This document shows positions 33,473 through 42,398 of a DNA stretch of 64,000 nucleotides, piece after piece. Within the stretch, counting starts at the first letter, position 1. Each line of letters opens with the position of its first letter. Source of the stretch: Rugamonas apoptosis (GTDB lineage Bacteria; Pseudomonadota; Gammaproteobacteria; Burkholderiales; Burkholderiaceae_D); NCBI RefSeq assembly GCF_014042355.1, contig NZ_JACEZU010000001.1, positions 558,001 through 622,000 of the forward strand, in the 5' to 3' direction. The position numbers and the translations under genes are program-made. The notes below the pieces were generated by a model. It had not been told where the DNA came from and searched no databases. It saw only the letters and a program-made list of their open reading frames with translations.

Positions 33473-35632
33473 ATGCGCCGCATCACCCTCCCCTCCGCCG
33501 TCCTCGCCGCGTTGCTGGCCTGGACCCTGCCCGTGCTGGCCGACGATATTCCGGGCCGGGTGGGCCGCATTTCCAGTGTCGAAGGCCAGGTGACGGTGGT
33601 GGGCCAAGGCGATCCGGCCGACGCCATGCTGAACTGGCCCGTCACCACGGGCGATCACCTGAGCACGGCCGGCGGCGCGCGCGGGGAATTCCGGGTGGGG
33701 CCGGCCGCCATCCGGCTCGATGGCGATTCCGACCTGGAAGTGATCCAACTGGACGACGACAACGTGCGCCTGCGCCTGCACTACGGCAGCGCCAGCGTCC
33801 ACCTGCGCGACGCCAGCCTGCTGCGCGATTTCGAATTGACCACCCCGCAGTCCCGCGTGACCCTGGTGGAACCGGGCACGGTGCGGGTGGATGCCGAACG
33901 TATCGCCGACACCACCGTCGTCAACGTGCTGACCGGCGTGGCGCGGGTGGACGGCGCCGGCAGCCAGCTGGTGGTGCGGGCCGGCCACCGGGCTGAAGTG
34001 AGCAGCGACGATGTGCGCACCGGGGCCGCCCTGCGCGACGGTTTCGACACCTGGGCCGACCTGCGCGACCGCCAATACGAATCGTCCATCGCCAGCCGCT
34101 ACGTACCCAGCGAAGTGACCGGTTACGAGGAGCTGGACCGGTACGGCGGCTGGACCGACAGCCCCGATTATGGTCCGCTGTGGACGCCGCGCGTGGTGGC
34201 GCCCGACTGGGCACCCTACCGCGATGGGCAATGGATCTGGATGGTGTCGTTCGGCTGGACCTGGGTCGACCGCGCGCCGTGGGGCTACGCGCCCTCGCAC
34301 TATGGCCGTTGGGTGATGGTCGATAACCGCTGGCGCTGGGCGCCGGGACGCTATGTGGGCCGGCCCGCCTGGGCGCCGGCGCTGGTGGGCTGGGTGGGCG
34401 GCAACCGGCTGGAGGCGTCGCACCGCGACGGCCACCGCGGCCCGGGTCTGGGCTGGTATCCGCTGGCGCCGCATGAGGCGTATGTGGCGCCGTTCCACCT
34501 GTCGCCCGAACACGAACGGCGTCTCGTGTGGACCCACAATGGCCGTCCGGCCGAACGCCGCGATGGTCCGCATCAAGGCGTGACCGTGGTGCCGCGCGAG
34601 CAGTTCGATGCCCGCCACGTGGTGCCGGTGCGCGCCAGCCCGCAAGTGATCCTGCCGCCGGCCGTCATACACACAGTGCCGCTGGTGGCCGCGCCCGCCC
34701 CGGCCGCGCCCGCGTTCGTGCGCGGTTACGACCGGCGCCGTGGCGATAGCGAAGACCGGCGCCGTAGCGATGGCGATGACAGGCGCCATGGTGACGGCGA
34801 TGGCCGGCGGCCGGAGCGTGGCGGCGCCGGGTATGCGCCGCAGGGGCAGGTGGTGCAGCCGCAGTTGCGTGGGCAATCGCAGCCCGCGTACCAGCAGCAG
34901 TTGCAGCAACAACAACAGCAGCAACAACAGCAGCAACAACAGCAACAACAGCAACAACAGCAGCAACAACAACTTCAGCAGCAGCAACTGCAACTGAAGC
35001 AGCAACAGCTCCAGCAGCAGCAACAATTGCAGCAGCAACAGCAACAACAGGTGCAGCAACAGCAACAGCAAGCGCAGCAACGCCAGCGGCAGGAAGAACA
35101 GCAGCGCCAGCAGCTGGAGGAGCAGCAACGGCGCCAACGGCAGCAACAGCAGCAACAGTTCCAGAACCAGCAGCAAAACCAGCCGTTGAGTACGCAACCG
35201 CCGGGCCGTCTGATCGAGCCGCGCGGCACCCAGCAGCCGACGCCGTCGCAGGATGACCGCAATCGCGAGCGGTTCGAACGCGGCGATCGTGGCGAACGCG
35301 GTGAGCGCGGCGTGCGCTATGAGGATGGCCGGCGCCAGATCCGGCCGGAGGCCGAGCCGGCCCGTTCCGCCGCGCAACCGTTCCAGGCGCCACCCCAGCA
35401 GCAGCCCGCGCAGCCAGCTCAGCGCGCGATGCCGCAGCAACCAGCGCCATCCCAGCCGCAGTCATACCAGGCGCCGGCCCGGCCCGCGCCCCAGCCGCAA
35501 CCCGCACCGCAGGCGCAGCCTCAGCCCCAGCAGCACGAACAGGCGCATCCGGGCGGCGGCCATCCGGGCAACGAGAGTGACAAGCACCGGGACGAGGAAC
35601 GCGAAAAGCGGGGCCGCCAGATGGAGCGCTAA
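33473..35632 (+). CDS. Secreted FecR/DUF6600 protein with long poly-glutamine tract
   Basis: This 719-aa exported protein has a signal peptide (about 1-23, ending PVLA), a FecR-like domain (about 28-190, including VEGQVTVVGQGDPA and LTTPQSRVTLVEPG) and a Trp/Tyr-rich DUF6600 segment (about 225-320, with WMVSFGWTWVDRAPWGYAPSHYG). A long low-complexity region follows: Gln-rich at about 470-570, then Arg/Glu- and Pro/Gln-rich to the end. The function is unknown; FecR domains occur in envelope and signalling proteins. The poly-Gln part is encoded by mixed CAG/CAA repeats and is likely length-variable. ATG at 33473 follows AGGAGC, a good ribosome site. No sigma factor or TonB receptor is adjacent. 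Confidence 0.85.
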   Translation: MRRITLPSAVLAALLAWTLPVLADDIPGRVGRISSVEGQVTVVGQGDPADAMLNWPVTTGDHLSTAGGARGEFRVGPAAIRLDGDSDLEVIQLDDDNVRLRLHYGSASVHLRDASLLRDFELTTPQSRVTLVEPGTVRVDAERIADTTVVNVLTGVARVDGAGSQLVVRAGHRAEVSSDDVRTGAALRDGFDTWADLRDRQYESSIASRYVPSEVTGYEELDRYGGWTDSPDYGPLWTPRVVAPDWAPYRDGQWIWMVSFGWTWVDRAPWGYAPSHYGRWVMVDNRWRWAPGRYVGRPAWAPALVGWVGGNRLEASHRDGHRGPGLGWYPLAPHEAYVAPFHLSPEHERRLVWTHNGRPAERRDGPHQGVTVVPREQFDARHVVPVRASPQVILPPAVIHTVPLVAAPAPAAPAFVRGYDRRRGDSEDRRRSDGDDRRHGDGDGRRPERGGAGYAPQGQVVQPQLRGQSQPAYQQQLQQQQQQQQQQQQQQQQQQQQQQQLQQQQLQLKQQQLQQQQQLQQQQQQQVQQQQQQAQQRQRQEEQQRQQLEEQQRRQRQQQQQQFQNQQQNQPLSTQPPGRLIEPRGTQQPTPSQDDRNRERFERGDRGERGERGVRYEDGRRQIRPEAEPARSAAQPFQAPPQQQPAQPAQRAMPQQPAPSQPQSYQAPARPAPQPQPAPQAQPQPQQHEQAHPGGGHPGNESDKHRDEEREKRGRQMER
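34890..35170 (+). repeat. CAG/CAA trinucleotide tract encoding poly-Gln
   Basis: A nearly continuous run of CAG and CAA codons, broken by a few CTG, AAG and GTG codons, spans about 280 bp inside the FecR/DUF6600 gene. It is a natural slippage site, and changes in repeat number would keep the reading frame. Confidence 0.9.
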
Positions 35633-35849
35633 CGCCGCGCCGGCCTGTCGAGGCGCGGCCCTATCCTGCATTTCAGGGCAGGAAATTGGTCGTTCAGGCC
35701 GCGAAAGTTGCCGTTCATCACAAAACTGTAGCCAAAAACATTATTTTTATTTACAGTATGTGTTTTATGCAACAGTGGCGACAGCGCGTCAAGACAGGGA
35801 GGGCACTCCCGCAACGCCAGGTCGTCGGGATCGTAACCAGTCTATCCCG

Positions 35850-35880
35850 ACTATTTTCATGACAGTGAGAATAGTTTTTT
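35850..35880 (+). terminator. Intrinsic terminator, first of a tandem pair
   Basis: ACTATTTTCA at 35850-35859 pairs with TGAGAATAGT at 35866-35875 (one G-U pair), with loop TGACAG and then six T residues. It has the stem and U-tract of a Rho-independent terminator. Confidence 0.75.
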
Positions 35881-35909
35881 AAGCCAGCTTCCGCAGCTGG
35901 CTTTTTTTT
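35881..35909 (+). terminator. Intrinsic terminator, second of a tandem pair
   Basis: AAGCCAGCT at 35881-35889 pairs perfectly with AGCTGGCTT at 35895-35903, loop TCCGC, followed by a run of eight T residues. It directly abuts the first terminator. Confidence 0.85.
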
Positions 35910-35919
35910 GTCCGCGAAC

Positions 35920-35972
35920 AAAATCGGGGACGTAACACGATTTTCCTGCCAGGCAAAACCGTGTTACGTCCC
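35920..35972. repeat. Intergenic palindrome related to 16957-17016
   Basis: The left part AAAATCGGGGACGTAACAC (35920-35938) is identical to the first 19 bp of the palindrome at 16957. The right part GTGTTACGTCCC (35961-35972) mirrors it but is shortened at its outer end. The centre forms an additional stem (TTTTCCTG / CAGGCAAAA type). Confidence 0.8.
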
Positions 35973-36082
35973 GTGGTTGCTAATTTGTTAATATGGCGTT
36001 GGACGGTACTGGTAATTCCTGAATTGGCTACAATATACGGGTGAGCGCCGCGTTGGCGCGACCGTTATTTATATTGATTGGA

Positions 36083-36379
36083 ATGACCATGGCAGCGACG
36101 ATCCCACCCACCATCCCTCCATCGGAGTCCCTCATCGAGTATCCGAGCGACTTCCCGATCAAGGTGATGGGCTTGACGCACGTCGAGTTCGCCACCACGA
36201 TCCTGCAGGTGGTGCAAAAGCACGACCCGACCTTCCACGAAGGCAAGCTCGAGGTGCGCCCTTCGGCCAAGGGCAATTACACGGGCTTGACGGTGGTGGT
36301 GCGCGCCACCAGCCGGGAACAGCTGGACGCGCTGTACACGGAATTGTCGGCCCACCCGATGGTCAAGGTGGTCATGTAA
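36083..36379 (+). CDS. DUF493 / YbeD-family protein
   Basis: This 98-aa protein belongs to the DUF493 (YbeD) family, a small ACT-like regulatory fold. The conserved C-terminal half is visible as FPIKVMGLTH, LEVRPSAKGNYTGLTVVVRA and LDALYTELSAHPMVKVVM. In many proteobacteria it precedes lipB and lipA and is thought to be connected to lipoate metabolism; here a LysR gene and a GST gene lie between. ATG at 36083 (or 36089) is more likely than an in-frame GTG at 36041, since the family begins near here. Its stop abuts that of the convergent LysR gene with no gap. Confidence 0.9.
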   Translation: MTMAATIPPTIPPSESLIEYPSDFPIKVMGLTHVEFATTILQVVQKHDPTFHEGKLEVRPSAKGNYTGLTVVVRATSREQLDALYTELSAHPMVKVVM

Positions 36380-37282
36380 TCAGCCGCCCTGCTGCTGCCG
36401 GAACAGATCGATTTCGGCCAGCAGCCAGGCGCGGAACGCCTGCACCTGCGGCTTGACGGCCGCCGCCGGCGGGCTGACGAAGTAGTACTCATCCGGGCAC
36501 GGGGTGGCGATGTCGAACAGCCGCACCAGCTGGCCCGAGGCGATTTCCTGCATCGCCACCACATGGCGCACCAGCGCCACGCCGTTGCCGTCCACGGCCG
36601 AGCGCACCAGCATCGATAAATCCTCGAACATGACACCGCCGGCTGGTTCGGCCAGCGCGAGCCCGGTCGCGCGGAACCAGGGCGTCCACGGTTCCACCGA
36701 GCGCAGCAGGCAAGCCTGCTCCAGCTCGGCCGGCGTGGCCGGCAGGCGACCGCCCCGGTACGTTGGACTCACCACCGGGTAGTACACGTCCCCCATCAGC
36801 CGCTGCACCACCATGCCCGGATAGTGGCCTCGTCCGAAGCGGATGCCCACGTCGACCGCGTCGCGCACCAGATCCTGTAACTGGCCGCTGGCCTGCAGCA
36901 CCACTTCCACATCCGGATGCTGGTCGATGAACTGGCCCAGCCGGGGCGCCAGCCAGCGTGCCGCGAACGAGGGTATCGACGACACGGTCAGGCGCCGGCT
37001 GGCGCTGGCAGGCCGCAGCGCGTCGGCCGCCAGGGAAATGTCGCTGAAGGCCTTGGCCAGTTGGCGCGCGAAACGCAGGCCGTCTGCCGTCACCTTCACG
37101 TGGCGGCCATTGCGCACGAACAGCGGCGTGCCCAGCTCCTCCTCCAGCGCCCGCACCTGGTGGCTGATGGCGCCATGGGTCAGGTGCAGTTCCTCGGCCG
37201 CGCGTGAAAAATTCTGGTGCCGGGCCGCCGCCTCGAAGGCGCGCAGGGCGGAAAAATTGGGCAGGCGGTGCGGGTCGGGCAT
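36380..37282 (-). CDS. LysR-family regulator, GcvA-like
   Basis: This 300-aa protein has an N-terminal winged helix-turn-helix (about 8-67, FSALRAFEAAARHQNFSRAAEELHLTHGAISHQVRALE). That stretch shows the LysR pattern in its parts FEAAARHQNFSRAAEELHLT and GAISHQVRALEEEL. A periplasmic-binding-like effector domain of the GcvA subgroup follows (about 95-295). It is transcribed divergently from the glutathione-transferase gene, 107 bp away, the usual arrangement for a LysR regulator and its target, so it probably controls that gene. The effector is unknown. Confidence 0.9.
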   Translation of the reverse strand: MPDPHRLPNFSALRAFEAAARHQNFSRAAEELHLTHGAISHQVRALEEELGTPLFVRNGRHVKVTADGLRFARQLAKAFSDISLAADALRPASASRRLTVSSIPSFAARWLAPRLGQFIDQHPDVEVVLQASGQLQDLVRDAVDVGIRFGRGHYPGMVVQRLMGDVYYPVVSPTYRGGRLPATPAELEQACLLRSVEPWTPWFRATGLALAEPAGGVMFEDLSMLVRSAVDGNGVALVRHVVAMQEIASGQLVRLFDIATPCPDEYYFVSPPAAAVKPQVQAFRAWLLAEIDLFRQQQGG

Positions 37283-37389
37283 GGTTTTATGTGAATAAAA
37301 TTAGCTAGAGTTGCCAAAATATATCGTTATGTCTATTCCTTTGCAAGGCTTACCATGTGAAATCCATTCACTCAGCACGCGGAGCCATG

Positions 37390-38013
37390 ATGTCTTTCAA
37401 ATTGTATGTCGATAGCCTGTTCGCCAGTCCTTACGCCATGTCCGCATATGTGGCGCTGACCGAGAAAGGCTTGCCCTTCAGCCTGGAAACCATGGACCTG
37501 GAAGCGGGCGCCCACCGCCGCGCACCCTACCGCGACCAGGCGCTGACGGGCCGGATCCCGGCCTTGGTGCACGATGGTTTCGTGTTGACGGAATCGAGCG
37601 CCATCACGGAATACCTGGACGAGGCATTCCCCGCGCCGGAATACACGGCCTTGTACCCGAAGGAGATCCATTCGCGTGCCCGCGCCCGCCAGTTGCAAGG
37701 CTGGTTGCGCAGCGGCCTGATGCCGCTGCGCGCCGCGCGTGACACGGAATCGGTGTTCTTCCGCCCCACCAGCGTGCCGCTCAGCGCCGACGCCCAGCAG
37801 TGCGCCGACCTGCTGATCCGCGCGGCCGAACAACTGGTGGATGGCGCCCACTTGTTTGGTCAATGGAGCATCGCCGATACCGATCTGGCCATGATGCTGC
37901 AACGCCTGATCGTCAATGGCGATCCAGTGCCGCAACGGCTGCGCGACTATGCGGCCGGCCAGTGGCAGCGCCCGTCCGTGCAGCGCTGGCTGGCCCACCA
38001 CCAGCCGAACTGA
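37390..38013 (+). CDS. yfcF: Glutathione S-transferase, YfcF-like
   Basis: This 207-aa enzyme has an N-terminal thioredoxin-like GST domain (about 1-82, with LFASPYAMSAYVALTEKGLPF, GRIPALVHDGF and LTESSAITEYL) and a helical C-terminal domain. The catalytic-type residue sits in the ASPYAMS segment, as in YfcF of E. coli, which has glutathione-dependent peroxidase/transferase activity. ATG at 37390 is placed 5 nt after GGAG; ATG at 37387 and GTG at 37357 are less well spaced. It is divergent from the LysR gene, which probably regulates it. Confidence 0.88.
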   Translation: MSFKLYVDSLFASPYAMSAYVALTEKGLPFSLETMDLEAGAHRRAPYRDQALTGRIPALVHDGFVLTESSAITEYLDEAFPAPEYTALYPKEIHSRARARQLQGWLRSGLMPLRAARDTESVFFRPTSVPLSADAQQCADLLIRAAEQLVDGAHLFGQWSIADTDLAMMLQRLIVNGDPVPQRLRDYAAGQWQRPSVQRWLAHHQPN

Positions 38014-38159
38014 TGTAGTGCCCAGGGCGGCGCGTGCGCCGGCCGCCCTCGGCTACGGCCGGCTTGACGGGGCGGACAGCCCGGAATGCCGGCCTGGCTT
38101 ATAATGCGGGGTTCCGGTTTCCGCCGTCCGGCTCCGAAACCAGCCTGCAGCCAGCCATT

Positions 38160-38828
38160 ATGTCCACACTCCAAGCTGAACCGGCGCTGATCCGCCACCT
38201 GGGCCACGCCGATTATGAACCCACGTTCGCGGCCATGCGCGCCTTCACCGACGCCCGTACGCCCGACACGCGCGACGAATTCTGGATCGTCGAGCACCCG
38301 CCCGTGTTCACGCTGGGCCTGGGCGCCGACCGTGGCCACCTGCTGGCCGGGGCCGATTCGATACCTGTGGTACAGACCGACCGTGGCGGCGAAGTGACCT
38401 TCCACGGCCCCGGACAGGTCGTGATTTACCTGCTGATGGACTTGCGCCGCAACAAACCGGGCGGCAAGCTGTACGCCCGCCAATTCGTGCATAAAATCGA
38501 GCAAGCGATCATCAACGTATTAGGGGCGTATAATCTCGCAGGCGAGCGCGTCGAAGGCGCGCCCGGTATCTACATGGCCGATGGACCGAAGAAAGGCGCC
38601 AAAATCGCCGCCCTCGGCCTGAAAGTGCGCGGCAACGGCTGCACCTACCATGGCTTGTCGCTCAATGTGGCGATGGACTTGGCGCCGTTTTCCTGGATCA
38701 ATCCCTGTGGCTATGCCGGACTGGAAACGGTCGACATGCGCTCCATGGGCGCGACGGCCGAACTGGCCGACGTGCAGCAGGCGCTGGCCCAGGAACTGGT
38801 GCGCGAACTGGCGCGCATCGAAGCGTAA
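38160..38828 (+). CDS. lipB: Octanoyltransferase LipB
   Basis: This 222-aa enzyme transfers octanoate from acyl carrier protein to lipoyl domains, the first step of endogenous lipoate synthesis. The signature [20 protein letters not shown] is present, as are the catalytic Lys in [13 protein letters not shown] and the acyl-accepting Cys in [16 protein letters not shown] at 38160 gives a normal LipB length. The in-frame region upstream to 38034 has no ribosome site or family similarity. It lies 112 bp upstream of lipA, with which it acts in the same pathway. Confidence 0.96.
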   Translation: MSTLQAEPALIRHLGHADYEPTFAAMRAFTDARTPDTRDEFWIVEHPPVFTLGLGADRGHLLAGADSIPVVQTDRGGEVTFHGPGQVVIYLLMDLRRNKPGGKLYARQFVHKIEQAIINVLGAYNLAGERVEGAPGIYMADGPKKGAKIAALGLKVRGNGCTYHGLSLNVAMDLAPFSWINPCGYAGLETVDMRSMGATAELADVQQALAQELVRELARIEA

Positions 38829-38940
38829 ACAAGCGCAATTAAGCTAACTGGGCGCAACCTGGCGCCGCAAGCGGCAAGTTTGCACAACAAACAAGCCGAT
38901 ATCGAACAACCAACCACCGCCCCTGTGGGCACGCAGCCAA

Positions 38941-39927
38941 ATGACTTCTGACACCAACTCCACCGTCGCCCCCGCCTACAACCCGAACGAGAAGCAAAAA
39001 GGCGCCAGCAAAACGGCGCGCATCCCGATCAAGATCGTGCCGGTCGAGCAGGTGGAGCGGTTGAAGAAGCCGGACTGGATCCGCGTCAAGGGCGCCTCCG
39101 CCTCGACCCGCTTCTACGAGATCAAGGATATCCTGCGCGAGAACAAGCTGGTGACCGTGTGCGAAGAAGCCAGCTGCCCCAACATCGGTGAATGCTTCGG
39201 CAAGGGTACGGCCACCTTCATGATCATGGGCGACAAGTGCACCCGCCGCTGCCCGTTCTGCGACGTCGGCCACGGCCGTCCGGACCCGCTGGACAAGGAT
39301 GAACCGGCCAACCTGTCGAAAACCATCGCCGCCCTCAAGCTGAACTACGTGGTGATCACCTCGGTGGACCGCGACGACCTGCGCGACGGCGGCGCCGGCC
39401 ACTTCGTCGAGTGCATCCAGCACACGCGCGAGCTGTCGCCCAAGACCCAGATCGAAGTGCTGGTGCCGGACTTCCGCGGCCGCCTGGAAAAGGCGCTCGA
39501 GCTGTTCAAGGACGGCCTGCCGGACGTCATGAACCACAACCTGGAAACGGTGCCGCGCCTGTACAAGGAAGCCCGTCCCGGTTCCGACTACCTGCACTCG
39601 CTCAAGCTGCTCAAGGACTTCAAGGCCATCTACCCGAACGTCAAGACCAAGTCCGGCATCATGGTCGGCCTGGGCGAGACGGACGAGGAAATCCTGCAGG
39701 TGATGCGCGACATGCGCGAGCACGACATCGACATGCTGACCATCGGCCAGTACCTGGCGCCGTCCAACAGCCACCTGCCGGTGCGCCGCTACGTGCACCC
39801 GGACGTGTTCAAGATGTTCGAGGCGGAAGCGTACAAGATGGGCTTCAAGCACGCCGCCGTGGGCGCCATGGTGCGCAGCTCGTACCACGCCGACGTGCAG
39901 GCCCATAACGTGCTGGCCGGCGAATAA
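38941..39927 (+). CDS. lipA: Lipoyl synthase LipA
   Basis: This 328-aa radical-SAM enzyme inserts two sulfur atoms into octanoyl-lipoyl domains. It contains both clusters: the auxiliary motif C-x4-C-x5-C ([12 protein letters not shown]) and the radical-SAM motif CTRRCPFC, plus the C-terminal RSSYHAD segment whose Ser ligates the auxiliary cluster. Length is normal for beta-proteobacterial LipA. It follows lipB and is followed by a clear terminator. Confidence 0.98.
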   Translation: MTSDTNSTVAPAYNPNEKQKGASKTARIPIKIVPVEQVERLKKPDWIRVKGASASTRFYEIKDILRENKLVTVCEEASCPNIGECFGKGTATFMIMGDKCTRRCPFCDVGHGRPDPLDKDEPANLSKTIAALKLNYVVITSVDRDDLRDGGAGHFVECIQHTRELSPKTQIEVLVPDFRGRLEKALELFKDGLPDVMNHNLETVPRLYKEARPGSDYLHSLKLLKDFKAIYPNVKTKSGIMVGLGETDEEILQVMRDMREHDIDMLTIGQYLAPSNSHLPVRRYVHPDVFKMFEAEAYKMGFKHAAVGAMVRSSYHADVQAHNVLAGE

Positions 39928-39950
39928 GCGTTCCGCTCCGCCGCGAAATG

Positions 39951-39978
39951 AAGGCCGCTGTTGTCAGCGGCCTTTTTT
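39951..39978 (+). terminator. Terminator downstream of lipA
   Basis: AAGGCCGCTG (39951-39960) pairs with CAGCGGCCTT (39965-39974), loop TTGT, followed by six T residues. It ends the lipB-lipA transcript. Confidence 0.88.
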
Positions 39979-40023
39979 GTATGCGGCGTCCGTGGTCGTT
40001 GTGGGGGCGTGTGGCTGGTGCTG

Positions 40024-41145
40024 TCACACACCGGCCAGTTTCAAGTCAAACGCCCGTTCCAGCAGCCACACGGTGGCCACCAGCGCGATCAAGGCCGAGC
40101 CGCCGGTTAGCAGGCGGTGGTAGAACACTGTCCTCCGCAGCAGGAAGGCCAGCGGCAGGAACAGCGCGACGATGGCCAATTGCCCCGCTTCCACGCCGAG
40201 ATTGAAACTGAACAGGCTCAATAGCAGGGCATCCCGCGCCAGGCCCAGCTCCGTCAGCACGCTGGCGAAGCCGAAGCCGTGGATCAGGCCGAAGCCGAAG
40301 GCGACCCACGGCCGCCGTCCGCGAAACAGTGGCACCAGGTTGTTCAGCGCCGCCAGCACCACCGAGGCGGCGATCGCCGATTCCACCCAGCGCGAAGGCG
40401 GTGACAGCAGCGCCAGGCTGGCCAGCGTCAACGTCAGCGTGTGGGCCAGCGTGAACGCCGTCACCACTTGCAGCACGTCGATGAATGCCGTGCGCAGGCT
40501 GGCGGCCGGCGCGCCGCGCGCGGCCAGCACGGCCGGCAGCAGCAGCGACAGCAGGAACAGGATGTGGTCGTAGCCGATCCAGATATGCCACACGCCGTGC
40601 CGCAGGTATTGGAGGAACTGGTCCAGCCGGTTGGGCGCCGCCGGCGCCAGCGCTTGCCGCGCGTGGTCGGGATCGAAAATGGCGCTGCTGGTGCGGCCGT
40701 CGCGGACCAGGCGCAGCAGCCCTTTGTGCTGCGGGTCGAGCTCGGCGAATAGCCGGTAGACGATGGTCAGCGCGTCGACCGGCTGCGGGCACAGGGCGCG
40801 CAGGCGCAGCACGCTGTAGGCGCCATCCGTATGGCGGTCGATCAGCTGGCTGGTGACGCTGGCCGCGCACGCACCGCCCGGCGTGCCCAGTTCCAGCCGC
40901 GCCAGCGCGTAGGCGGCGATGGCTGGCTGGCGGGCGCGGATTTCATCCCAGGTCAGGCGGCCGTCGCCGTCGGCATCGAGGCCGATGGCGTAATCGAGGT
41001 CGCGCAGGGCGATGTCCCACTGGCCATCGATCCGGGCGCCATCCACCCGCAGGGTCAGGTAGCTGTCGCTGGGCTTGTGCGCCTGCGCCGGTGGTGCGGC
41101 GCCGTACAGCAGCAGCGCCAGTAGCAAGAGTAGTTGTCCCATCAT
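40024..41145 (-). CDS. HupE/UreJ-family membrane protein with extracytoplasmic N-domain
   Basis: This 373-aa protein has a signal peptide (about 1-22, ending PAQA), a periplasmic beta-rich domain with an EF-hand-like calcium site (DADGDGRLTWDE, about 57-68), and a C-terminal HupE/UreJ_2 domain of six or seven helices. That domain has the conserved HIWIGYDHILFLLSLLLP and FGFGLIHGFGFASVL motifs. HupE proteins carry nickel or other metals; for this longer subfamily the role is unknown. It overlaps the upstream TPR gene by 4 bp (ATGA), so the two are translationally coupled. It is the last gene of the DUF4331-lipoprotein-TPR-HupE series. Confidence 0.85.
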   Translation of the reverse strand: MMGQLLLLLALLLYGAAPPAQAHKPSDSYLTLRVDGARIDGQWDIALRDLDYAIGLDADGDGRLTWDEIRARQPAIAAYALARLELGTPGGACAASVTSQLIDRHTDGAYSVLRLRALCPQPVDALTIVYRLFAELDPQHKGLLRLVRDGRTSSAIFDPDHARQALAPAAPNRLDQFLQYLRHGVWHIWIGYDHILFLLSLLLPAVLAARGAPAASLRTAFIDVLQVVTAFTLAHTLTLTLASLALLSPPSRWVESAIAASVVLAALNNLVPLFRGRRPWVAFGFGLIHGFGFASVLTELGLARDALLLSLFSFNLGVEAGQLAIVALFLPLAFLLRRTVFYHRLLTGGSALIALVATVWLLERAFDLKLAGV

Positions 41146-42359
41146 GCCCCCGGGTTCAGTTGATGGACCAGCGCGCGCAAGGTGGCGCCTTCCGTACGGT
41201 GGCGGGCGATCCAGTCCAGTACTGGCCGGGCGGCCGCTGCATCGTGCGCCTGGGCCGCCGCCTCCAGGTAGATGCGCATGTCGGCCGCTTCCTTTTGCAC
41301 GTCCCAGTTTTGCCGCGCCAACGCCAGCGCCGATGCCGTGTCACGTTGCAGGTATAGCGCGAAGCGCGCCTGCTCGCGCTGGTGCACCGTGTCGCCGCGC
41401 TCAGTGGCGGCACTGAAGCGCGCGGCCAGCGCGGCCACGTCGGTGGCCAGAGCGGCCGCCGCGCCAGGCATCTGCCGCAGCGCCAGCGCGCGGCGCAGCA
41501 GCAGCGCGTCGACGCGGGTGTACTCCTTCAGCAGTGCCAGCACGTCGGCCGGACGTCCTTGATCGAGCAGGAAGTCGGCGTAGGCGCCCAGCAGGTAAGC
41601 GTCGTGTGGATTAAGGGCCAGTGCGTCGCGATAACGCGCATCGGCCATTGCTACGTCGCCGCGCTGCGCAGCCAATTCCGCCAGCAGGGTCTGCGCCCAT
41701 AGCCGCTGGTCCGGCGGCGCACTGGCGCCGCGCTGCAAGGTCAGTGCCAGCAGTTGTTCGCTAGGCTGCGCGCGCCCGGTCAGCGCGCCTACGCTGGCGA
41801 TGCAGGCGGCCGTGGCCAGTTCGTTGGCCAGCGCCGACAGGCGCGCGCAGCTGGCCGTGGCGCCGGCGTAGTCGCCGCGTACCGTCTGCACGGTGGCGCG
41901 CGTGAGCCACGCCTGCGCGTTGGCCGGTTCGGCCGCCAGCAGCCGTTCCAGGTCGGCCAGCGCGGCGGGGAAGTGATGGCCGCTTTGCAGCAACGTGGCG
42001 CGCAGCAGGAGCACGGCGGGCGGAGCCACCGCCTCGCGCCACCAGGGCGCCAGCGCCGCTTGCGCGTAACCGAGATAGCGCGGGTCGGCAGCATCGCGGC
42101 CAACGGCGATGTAGCGTTGCGCCAGCGCGGTGGCCAACGCCACGTCGCGCGGCCGCGCATTCAGCGCGAGGCGTAGCCGGCGCAGTTCCGTTTGCGTGGC
42201 GTCGGCCCGGCGCGGCAGCACTTCGATCACGTCGTCGCCGTGCGCGGGCAGGTAGGGCGTGGCGCGCGCGGTGCCCGTCAGCGCGGCCCATGCCTGCAGT
42301 AGCAGTGCCAGGGCCAGACGCAGGACAAGTTGGCGGCGCATGGTGGCGTGGTGGTGCAT
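41142..42359 (-). CDS. Secreted TPR-repeat protein
   Basis: This 405-aa protein has an N-terminal signal sequence (about 8-33) followed by helix-turn-helix repeats of the tetratricopeptide type: AALADLERLLAAEPANAQAW, DYAGATASCARLSAL and ADARYRDALALNPHDAYLLG are recognisable units. It is probably periplasmic and used for protein-protein contacts. It lies between the small lipoprotein gene and the HupE-like gene, overlapping the latter by 4 bp, which suggests they act together. No enzyme motif is present. Confidence 0.8.
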   Translation of the reverse strand: MHHHATMRRQLVLRLALALLLQAWAALTGTARATPYLPAHGDDVIEVLPRRADATQTELRRLRLALNARPRDVALATALAQRYIAVGRDAADPRYLGYAQAALAPWWREAVAPPAVLLLRATLLQSGHHFPAALADLERLLAAEPANAQAWLTRATVQTVRGDYAGATASCARLSALANELATAACIASVGALTGRAQPSEQLLALTLQRGASAPPDQRLWAQTLLAELAAQRGDVAMADARYRDALALNPHDAYLLGAYADFLLDQGRPADVLALLKEYTRVDALLLRRALALRQMPGAAAALATDVAALAARFSAATERGDTVHQREQARFALYLQRDTASALALARQNWDVQKEAADMRIYLEAAAQAHDAAAARPVLDWIARHRTEGATLRALVHQLNPGA

Positions 42360-42398
42360 GACGTAGCCTTTCTGATCGTTGTGCCGGTGGCGGGCGCG

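Larger units (their letters stand above)
35633..36082. other. Intergenic region with tandem terminators and a possible small RNA
   Basis: About 450 bp without a credible protein gene. A GC-rich hairpin (GCCGCGCC 35634-35641 with GGCGCGGC 35652-35659) follows the FecR gene but lacks a T-run. Between about 35700 and 35850 is an AT-rich then structured segment with no open frame, ending in two consecutive intrinsic terminators (35850-35880 and 35881-35909). This layout fits a small RNA transcribed rightward, but no convincing promoter was identified. A 53-bp palindrome follows at 35920-35972. Confidence 0.35.

Noticed and set aside
33299..35440. Long minus-strand frame rich in poly-Leu opposite the FecR/DUF6600 gene
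   Set aside because: The poly-Leu is simply the reverse complement of the CAG/CAA tract; no ribosome site or family similarity.
35757..35850. c-di-GMP riboswitch before the tandem terminators
   Set aside because: The conserved GEMM core sequences are not present; only an unassigned structured segment can be claimed.
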